A stretch of 64,000 bases of DNA from Merluccius polli (lineage: Eukaryota; Chordata; Actinopteri; Gadiformes; Merlucciidae): assembly GCA_030340625.1 (NCBI GenBank), contig JAOPHQ010006594.1, positions 1 to 64,000 on the forward strand, read 5' to 3'. The notes below the pieces were generated by a model. It worked only from the letters and a program-made list of their open reading frames with translations, made no database searches and was not told the DNA's origin. Below are positions 56,957 through 64,000 of this stretch, piece by piece. Positions within the stretch are counted from its first letter, which is position 1. Each line of letters begins with the position of its first letter. Both the position numbers and the translations under genes were made by a program.

Positions 56957-58051
56957 ACTGCAGACCTGGACCCTCTGCAGTTTGCATATAGGGCTAATCG
57001 ATCAACAGAAGATGCCATCTCCTTGGCCCTCCACCTCACCTTGGCACATCTGGAGGAGAAGAACACATATGCTAGGCTACTCTTCATTGACTTCAGCTCG
57101 GCGTTCAACACCATCATTCCCCATCAGCTGGTGGAGAAGCTGAGGTCTCTGGGGTTAGACCATGGCATGTGTAACTGGGCCCTAAACTTCCTTTCACAAC
57201 GACAGCAGAGAGTCAGAGTGGGCAACAACATCTCAAAGACCATCGAAGTAAGCACAGGCTCTCCCCAGGGCTGCGTCCTGAGCCCTCTGCTGTTCCGCCT
57301 GCTCATCCATGACTGCGCTGCTCATTCCAGTACTAACCACATCATCAAGTTTGCCGATGACATGACCGTGCTAGGCCTGATCAGAGGTAACGATGAGTCA
57401 GCTTACAGGAAGGAGGTAAAGGAGTTAACATCATGGTGCAGCTCACATAATTTACATCTGAATGTCAGTAAAACCAGGGAGATGGTCATAGACTTCAGAA
57501 GGACATCACATCATCTCATGCCTCTGACCATTGAGGGCGCTGTGGTGGAGAGAGTCGAGAGCATTAAGTTTCTTGGCGTTCACCTGGCAGATGACCTGTC
57601 CTTCTCAGCTAACACCACCAACACAGTCAAAAAGGCCCACCAGCGGCTTCACTCACTCCGCTGTCTGAAAAGGGCAGGCCTCTCCACCGCCCATCTCACC
57701 ACCTTCTACAGAGGCACTGTAGAATCGGTTCTGTCATATGGCCTCACTTCCTGGTTCGGCAGCTGCAGGGCTCAGGAAAGGAAAAAGCTGAGCAGAATTG
57801 TGAAGACAGCCAGCAAAATTATCAGTGCCCCGCTCCCCTCTCTAGGAGAGATTTACAAGCAGCGATGTGCCCGTAGGGCCACCAGCATCATTAAAGACCC
57901 CCACCACCCCTCTCACCATCTTTTCACCCTCCTGCCATCTGGGAGAAGATACAGGGGTCTCCCCTCCAGAACAAGCAGGATGCTCAACAGCTTCTTCCCA
58001 CAAGCACTGACAATAGTGAACAGCCTATGCCCTCTTCCATTGCCACCCTAG
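56957..58051 (+). CDS. LINE (L2-like) reverse transcriptase, C-terminal portion, about 364 aa
   Basis: The LINE-derived frame opens at the truncation point, in frame with upstream satellite sequence, and runs uninterrupted to a TAG at 58049-58051. RT motifs: FAYRANRST (finger), LLFIDFSSAFNTI with the first catalytic Asp, GSPQGCVLSPLLF, KFADDMTVLG with the catalytic FADD, and LNVSKTREMVIDF. The thumb/C-terminal region ends with SHHLFTLLPSGRRYR. The endonuclease domain and N-terminal RT are missing, so it cannot mobilise itself. The lack of stops suggests a fairly recent insertion. Confidence 0.9.
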   Translation, partial: TADLDPLQFAYRANRSTEDAISLALHLTLAHLEEKNTYARLLFIDFSSAFNTIIPHQLVEKLRSLGLDHGMCNWALNFLSQRQQRVRVGNNISKTIEVSTGSPQGCVLSPLLFRLLIHDCAAHSSTNHIIKFADDMTVLGLIRGNDESAYRKEVKELTSWCSSHNLHLNVSKTREMVIDFRRTSHHLMPLTIEGAVVERVESIKFLGVHLADDLSFSANTTNTVKKAHQRLHSLRCLKRAGLSTAHLTTFYRGTVESVLSYGLTSWFGSCRAQERKKLSRIVKTASKIISAPLPSLGEIYKQRCARRATSIIKDPHHPSHHLFTLLPSGRRYRGLPSRTSRMLNSFFPQALTIVNSLCPLPLPP

Positions 58052-58310
58052 AACTACTATGGATTGTTTTTTGCACACTGCACTTTATGGCATAGAACTG
58101 CACCTGCACTTTAGCCAGCAACAGCAGCCTCCTCTCTGTGATGTTTGTTATTTTTAATTCCTTTTTTAATCTTATTTAATGTGTATAGACTCTTAGGATT
58201 TTATGTGTGGTACTGACCAATGCTTAGGGGGACGGTATTTCATTTTCTTTGTGTACAGGCGTGCATGAGAGAATGACAATAAATGAAATCTTGAATCTTG
58301 AATCTTGAAT
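56957..58310 (+). mobile_element. 5'-truncated L2-type LINE inserted in a satellite monomer
   Basis: Interrupts a monomer after AAAAGTCCCA and ends in a TTGAATC tandem tail (58288-58310), after which the monomer resumes at CCATAGGTGTACC. It contains the C-terminal RT ORF and a 260-bp 3' UTR. 5' truncation and a short repeat tail are typical of L2/CR1-clade retroposition. Confidence 0.9.
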
Positions 58311-59789
58311 CCATAGGTGTACCTTCGGATAGCACAATTGCATATATTTGAACTGCTGTAAAATCACTTTGCTCAATATTCCCTGACTATGGGTGGTATA
58401 TTTGACTTGTACACATGTAAGACTATTCCCATATGCAATATCAAGCATTTTTACTGTACCATTTTGGAGAAATTCAACAATAAATGTCCCATATGTGTAC
58501 CTTCGGATAGCACAATTGCATACATTTGAACTGCTTTAAAATCACTTTGCTCAATATTCCCTGACTGTGGGTGGTATATTTGACTTGTACACATGTAGGA
58601 CTACACCCACATGCAATATCAAGCATTTTTACTGTACCATTTTGGAGATATTCTACAATAAAGGTCCCATATGTGTACCTTCGGAGAGCACAATTGCATA
58701 TATTTGAACTGCTGTAAAATCACTTTGCTCAATATTCCCTGACTATGGGTGGTATATTTGACTTGTACACATGTAAGACTATACCCATATGCAATATCAA
58801 GCATTTTTACTGTACCATTTTGTAGATATTCAACAATAAAAGTCCCATATGTGTACCTTCGGAAAGCACAATTGCATATATTTGAACTGCTGTAAAATCA
58901 CTTTGCTCAATATTCCCTGACTATGGGTGGTATATTTGACTTGTACACATGTAAGACTATTCCCATATGCAATATCAAGCATTTTTACTGTACCATTTTG
59001 GAGAAATTCAACAATAAATGTCCCATATGTGTACCTTCGGATAGCACAATTGCATACATTTGAACTGCTTTAAAATCACTTTGCTCAATATTCCCTGACT
59101 GTGGGTGGTATATTTGACTTGTACACATGTAGGACTACACCCACATGCAATATCAAGCATTTTTACTGTACCATTTTGGAGATATTCTACAATAAAGGTC
59201 CCATATGTGTACCTTCGGAGAGCACAATTGCATATATTTGAACTGCTGTAAAATCACTTTGCTCAATATTCCCTGACTATGGGTGGTATATTTGACTTGT
59301 ACACATGTAAGACTATACCCATATGCAATATCAAGCATTTTTACTGTACCATTTTGGAGAAATTCAACAATAAAAGTCCCATAGGTGTACCTTCGGATAG
59401 CACAATTGCATATATTTGAACTGCTGTAAAATCACTTTGCTCAATATTCCCTGACTATGGGTAGTATATTTGACTTCTACACATGTAGGACTATACCCAC
59501 ATGCAATATCAAGCATTTTTACTGTACCATTTTGTAAATATTCTACAATAAAAGTCTCATATGTGTACCTTCGGAAAGCACAATTGCATATATTTGAACT
59601 GCTGTAAAATCACTTTGCTCAATATTCCCTGACTATGGGTGGTATATTTGACTTCTACACATGTAAGACTATACCCACATGCAATATCAAGCATTTTTAC
59701 TGTACCATTTTGGAGATATTCAACAATAAAAGTCACATATGTGTTCCCAGTGGTACACAAAACTGGTAGATCAGCCCATTAGTCATGAT

Positions 59790-60552
59790 TAGGGATGTCC
59801 GATATTGGCTTTTTTACCGATAACCGATAACCGATATTGTTCAACTCTTAATTTCCGATACCGATATCCACCGATACCGATACCGATATATGCGGCCACG
59901 TGAAACCTCCGCTTTACACTCATTGCAATAGGCTTTATGCCGAGCGGAAGTGTGGAAGAATAAATAAAAACAAAACAGCGGTAAAAGCTAGCGTGTGTCC
60001 GGGAGAGGGCTACTCTCCTCGGACACATTACTCTGACGGTCTGGAAGTGTGGATTAATAAATACAATTTTAAAAAAAAAACAGCGGTAAAAGCTAGCGTG
60101 TGTGTCCGGGAGAGTGCTACTCTCCTCGGACACATTACTCTGAAGCCCCGGTGACGGTCTGGAAGTGCGGATTAATAAATAAAATGTGAGCGCGGTACAG
60201 CGGACCTGAACCGGTTGTGATGAGACCTGTTTCGCAGAATGCGTTAGTATGTTGCGCTGACCCCTATTTTACTATTCAACGTAGAAACTTTGAAATAATT
60301 CCAAACCACCGACATAACCACAGCTACAACTAGCGTCCCACTACGCGGCCGCACACGCCCAGGCTTGTTATTGAGACGGCGCGGCGCGTTTGATGATGTC
60401 ATCAAACCACGTCCTCACTTGAAACATAACAGATTATTTCAAAATCGATTTCGGTATCGGTTAAAAAACTGATACCGATATTTTCCGATATTGATTATTT
60501 ATGCCAATATCGGCCGATAATATCGGTGGGCCGATAATATCGGACATCCCTA
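59790..60552. mobile_element. hAT-type MITE (TAGGGATGTCCGATA ends)
   Basis: Ends TAGGGATGTCCGATATTGG / TATCGGACATCCCTA are flanked by a perfect 8-bp TSD GTCATGAT (59782-59789, 60553-60560). The empty site exists in copy 1 near 38081 (GTCATGATTGATTCTGGG). Both ends carry ACCGATA-type subterminal repeats. A tandem duplication of about 110 bp (CAGCGGTAAAAGCTAGCGTG twice) lies at 59970-60175. Confidence 0.95.
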
Positions 60553-60817
60553 GTCATGATTGATTCTGGGATGGACCAATGACAGCCGAGGGCCGATGCT
60601 CCCTCCCTCTTGGGTCTCGGTCACCATACGCTCTCGCGTGTTGACGTTTTTCCAGAAGACATCAAAAGGCGTAGCAGGCCGGCGTGGTCGGTAAAGGACA
60701 CTAGAGACACTCGACCTTCCACCGTGGAGAAGGAGCTGCTACTCAGCTCAGCGGAGTCCCGGCTGCGCACAAGGGAGAAGTTAGCCTTCAGTGCTTTCTG
60801 GCAGAAAGGGCTTTCTG

Positions 60818-61745
60818 CCTAACCCTAAACCTAACCAAGTAGATTTGTTGCTTAACCCTAAACCTAACCAAGTAGTTATGTTGCCTAACCATAACCCTAA
60901 CCAAGTAGTTGCCTAACCCTAAACTTAACCCTAACCAAGTAGTTTTGTTGCCTAACCCTAACCAAGTAGTTGTGTTGCCTAACCCTAACCAAAAAAATAC
61001 TTGGTTAGGGTTAGGCAACACAACTACTTGGTTAGGTTTAGGGTTAGGGTTAGGCAACACAACTACTTGGTTAGGGTCAGGCAACACAACTACTTGGTCA
61101 GGGTTAGGTTTAGGGTTAGGCAACACAACTACTTGATTAAGTGTAGGTTTAGGGTTAGGCAACACAACTACTTGGTTAGGTTTAGGGTTAGGGATAGGCA
61201 ACACAACTACTTGGTTAGGGTTAGGCAACACAACTACTTGGTCAGGGTTAGGTTTAGGGTTAGGCAACACAACTACTTGATTAATTGTAGGTTTAGGGTT
61301 AGGCAACACAACTACTTGGTTAGGTTTAGGGTTAGGCAACAAAACTACTTGGTTAGGGTTAGGCAACACAACTACTTGGTTACGTTTAGGGTTAGGGTTA
61401 AGCAACACAACTACTTGGTTAGGGTTAGGCAACAAAACTACTTGGTTAGGGTTAAGTTTAGGGTTAGGCAACTACTTGGTTAGGGTTATGGTTAGGCAAC
61501 ATAACTACTTGGTTAGGTTTAGGGTTAAGCAACAAGGGTTAGGGTTAGGGTTAGGGTTAGGGTTAGGGTTAAGCAACACAACTACTTGGTTAGGGTTAGG
61601 CAACAAAACTACTTGGTTAGGGTTAAGTTTAGGGTTAGGCAACTACTTGGTTAGGGTTATGGTTAGGCAACATAACTACTTGGTTAGGTTTAGGGTTAAG
61701 CAACAAAACTACTTGGTTAGGATTAGGTTTAGGGTTAGGCAGAAA
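60818..61745. repeat. Telomere-like minisatellite core with orientation switch
   Basis: From 60818 to about 60990 units read CCTAACCCTAACC + AAGTAGTTGTGTTG. From about 60995 to 61745 the reverse complement is seen (CAACACAACTACTT + GGTTAGGGTTAGG). A pure TTAGGG run of about six units lies at 61535-61571. The left part (about 170 bp) is much shorter than the right (about 750 bp). Confidence 0.92.
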
Positions 61746-62770
61746 GCCCTTTCTACCAGAAAGCACTGAAGGCTAACTTCTCCCTTGTGTGCTGCCGGGA
61801 CTCCGCTGAGCTGAGCAGCAGCTCCTTCTCCACGGTGGAAGGTCGAGTGTCTCTAGTGTCCTTTACCGACCACGCCGGCCCACTACGCCTTTTGATGTCT
61901 TCTGGAAAAACGTCAACACGCGAGAGCGTATGGTGACCGAGACCCAAGAGGGAGGGAGCATCGACCCTCGGCTGTCATTGGTCCATCCCAGAATCAATCA
62001 TGACTAATGGGCTGATCTACCAGTTTTGTGTACCACTGGGAACACATGTGACTTTTGTTGTTGAATATCTCCAAAATGGTACAGTAAAAATGCTTGATAT
62101 TGCATATGGGTATAGTCTTACATGTGTACAAGTCAAATATACCACCCATAGTCAGGGAATATTGAGCAAAGTGATTTTACAGCAGTTCAAATATATGCAA
62201 TTGTGCTTTCCGAAGGTACACATATGGGACTTTTATTGTAGAATATCTACAAAATGGTACAGTAAAAATGGTTGATATTGCATGTGGGTATAGTCCTACA
62301 TGTGTAGAAGTCAAATATACCACCCATAGTCAGGGAATATTGAGCAAAGTGGTTTTACAGTAGTTCAAATATATGAAATTGTGCTATCCGAAGGTACACA
62401 TATGGGACTTTTATTGTAGAATATCTCCAAAATGGTACAGTAAAAATGCTTGATATTGAGTGTGGGGGTAGTCTTAGATGTGTAGAAGTCAAATATACCA
62501 CCCATAGTCAGGGAATATTGAGCAAAGTGATTTTACAGCAGTTCAAATATATGCAATTGTGCTATCCGAAGGTACACATATGGGACCTTTATTGTAGAAT
62601 ATCTCCAAAATGGTACAGTAAAAATGCTTGATATTGAGTGTGGGTATAGTCCTACATGTGTAGAAGTCAAATACACCACCCATAGCCAGGGAATATTGAG
62701 CAAAGTGGTTTTACAGTAGCTCAAATACAACAAAACATGCCACTTGGAGGCACAAATATGGGATTTTAGT
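61745..62770 (-). repeat. Inverted conserved block and four satellite monomers
   Basis: The conserved block lies at 61745-62035 in reverse orientation, followed by inverted monomers with anchors at about 62160, 62340, 62518 and 62697. They belong to the same subfamily as the left arm. Confidence 0.9.
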
Positions 62771-63044
62771 TTGGCATTTGTCCACACTGATGCAATAAAG
62801 ATAGTTGATATTAAGTTTTTCATTCATCATGGGCGCATGAAACACTTTAATACAACATATATTTCATTTAAATGTAGGTTTTAATTATAGCTTACGGTTC
62901 TAAATACATTTATTCTGAAAAACCGGAAGTGAATACGCGGTTTCTCCGCTTCTACCGTAATGCTGAGAATATTTGTACACTCGAAATATAAGCGCGGCTC
63001 ATTTGACCACGGTGATCGGAGGAACGGCTGGCTTGACCGCAGTG

Positions 63045-63174
63045 GTTCTAATGGACCATGTTTTTTTTTCAAAGTTAAAATAATGTTTACAGTTCCTTGA
63101 AAGTGTTTTTTTCTTTCTTTGAAATGCCTGTTTTAGGTGATTTTTATTTTGATACATTTTTAGTAATATGTCCA
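63045..63174. other. Spacer between the CACTG element and arm B
   Basis: T-rich unique-looking sequence with no counterpart in the left spacer. Confidence 0.4.
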
Positions 63175-63507
63175 CAGCAATAAATAAAACGATTTTGGCC
63201 TTCACAGTTAAAACACTTGTATTATGCATTTTTTCTTCCCACTATATCCACCTTGACCACATTCTAGATGTGGAAGTGGAAAAGCATATTAACCATTAAT
63301 AAACGCATAATTAAATATTTATTAGACTATATACCACCCACAGTCATTAGAGAATAAGGCATTGTTCTCGCTTTAGATCCGGTACCTGCAAAAAGCATAG
63401 TTAACTGTTAACAAGTGCATAGTTAACTTATAATAGATGAGCAATAAAGTATATTTTAATATCAATAAGCAAACAAAAGAAGATTAATAAAGGCATGGCA
63501 AAGTCGT
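63175..63507 (-). mobile_element. Foldback element B, right arm, cut by a Gypsy
   Basis: Inverted copy of about 55754-56083. It stops at GTCGT (63503-63507), where the second Gypsy LTR begins. The uninterrupted left arm shows that the sequence should continue AATGGGTGGGTT, so GTCGT is the predicted 5-bp TSD. Confidence 0.7.
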
Positions 63508-63939
63508 TGTCATGGTTTGATTATGTTTGCACAGGGGGAGTTGTTTGTGTGTGTGTTTTTTCCCCTGTGTTGTGTGTTGCCCTTGGTGGGCCTTTTCTTC
63601 TTCCACAGGCATTGGTTGTGGGCAGGTGCGGGGCGTGGCTTTTGGACCTCGCAATCAGGAGGCACACCTGTTCCCAATTGGGAGTCCTTTATAAGGCTGG
63701 TGCAAACGTCCCTCCAGCGCCAGAGTATTCCGTCACACACGACCTCGATCTCTCACACGGGAACGGTCCTCGTTATCCTGGAGTCTCCAGTACTCCACCT
63801 ACCTTGCCTACCCGCTCCTGCATCAACCTTCATCGCGTTTGTTTTTTGCTGTTGAGGTTTTACAATAAACCGTGTTCTACCTACCCACCCTTTGTCTCCC
63901 GCGTTCTGGGATCCAGAAACCACATGGCTTAGCATAACA
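63508..63939 (+). repeat. 5' LTR of a second Gypsy element
   Basis: 432 bp, TGTCATGG...ATAACA. A TATAA box lies at 63690-63694 and the inferred RNA start GCCAGAGTATTC at 63719, about 29 bp downstream. AATAAA is at 63864-63869. Its ends resemble those of the Gypsy at 48081-53527 (TGTCATGG and ...AACA in element sense). Only the 5' LTR is in the window; the identity as an LTR rests on the PBS and gag start that follow. Confidence 0.85.
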
Positions 63940-63951
63940 GAATACTCTGGC
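63940..63951 (+). promoter_or_regulatory. Self-complementary primer-binding site, second Gypsy
   Basis: GAATACTCTGGC directly follows the LTR and is the exact reverse complement of GCCAGAGTATTC at 63719-63730, the predicted RNA 5' end. Confidence 0.8.
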
Positions 63952-63955
63952 CATA

Positions 63956-64000
63956 ATGGATCCCGCGGAGACAGAGAGGGTCCGGTTAGCGCTCTCCTCG
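63956..64000 (+). CDS. gag: Gypsy Gag N-terminus, cut by the window edge
   Basis: ATG 16 nt after the LTR, coding MDPAETERVRLALSS. It begins with the same six residues as the Gag of the element at 48081-53527, so both belong to one lineage. It runs off the window. Confidence 0.8.
   Translation, partial: MDPAETERVRLALSS

Larger units (their letters stand above)
56380..59745 (+). repeat. ~178-bp satellite array, left arm of copy 2
   Basis: Anchors (GAACTGCTGTAAAATCACTT) at about 56460, 56637, 56815, then after the LINE 58348, 58527, 58705, 58883, 59061, 59239, 59417 and 59595. Monomers form a subfamily distinct from copy 1 (GACTATGGGTGG against GGCTATGGATGG). Blocks at about 58440-58840 and 58975-59375 are nearly identical at a spacing of 534 bp, which is three monomers. 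Confidence 0.93.
56140..63044. mobile_element. CACTG composite satellite element, copy 2 (complete palindrome)
   Basis: Left end CACTGCGG (56140) and right end CCGCAGTG (63044) are inverted and about 96% alike over roughly 300 bp by eye. In order: terminal segment, satellite array (11 monomers left), conserved block, telomere-like core whose orientation flips near 60993, conserved block inverted, 4 satellite monomers inverted, terminal segment inverted. It was later hit by a LINE (56957-58310) and a hAT MITE (59790-60552). No transposase frame was found. The flanking triplets (TCT / GTT) do not match, so no TSD is claimed. Confidence 0.8.

Overview
The window is nuclear DNA of a ray-finned (teleost) fish. 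The one conserved host gene is a fish-type neuropeptide Y receptor. The rest is typical teleost repeat content: hAT, Harbinger-like and TTAA-flanked MITEs with intact target-site duplications, an L2-type LINE with a TGAATC-type tail, tRNA-derived SINEs, chromodomain Ty3/Gypsy elements, and many (CA)n, (TA)n, (GA)n and long poly-G/poly-C tracts. The species cannot be named from the sequence. No bacterial-type operon, rRNA, intact tRNA gene or CRISPR was seen.

Layout. 1-9.4 kb: gene-free. It holds a retroposed element with a small membrane-protein ORF (1166-2560), a 40-bp minisatellite, a minus-strand LTR with a tRNA-Trp primer-binding site (3946-5715) that is split by two MITEs, and simple sequence. 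9.4-19.8 kb: a possible noncoding first exon of the receptor gene (9470-9642), microsatellites, a broken zinc-finger-like ORF (12609-13528), a large hAT MITE (13737-14774) and a 51-bp minisatellite. 19811-25622: neuropeptide Y receptor of the Y1/Y4/Y8 subfamily, plus strand, four coding exons, 390 residues. 27260-29800: a decayed hAT element with a broken transposase, 8-bp TSD. 29.8-35 kb: MITEs, including one with a perfect 32-bp palindrome.

35088-38775 and 56140-63044 are two copies of an unusual composite element that begins CACTGCGG. Each arm has a unique terminal segment of about 230 bp, an array of a ~178-bp satellite, a conserved block of about 300 bp, and a telomere-like minisatellite core. 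The second copy is a complete palindrome with the telomere-like repeats at its centre; the first is a single arm. I do not recognise this element, and it is the best candidate here for something undescribed.

47594-55475 is a large foldback element whose left arm was split by a young Ty3/Gypsy chromovirus (48081-53527; two 553-bp LTRs that read the same; TSD ATGTT). A second Gypsy of the same lineage enters at 63508 and runs off the window. Both Gypsies carry an 11-12 nt primer-binding site complementary to their own predicted mRNA 5' end, about 30 bp downstream of a TATA box. This is the self-priming arrangement known for Tf1/sushi-type elements. The two pairs differ in sequence but each is self-complementary.

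The receptor is the only gene likely to serve the host. Everything else is selfish or simple DNA, and the nesting gives a clear relative chronology.
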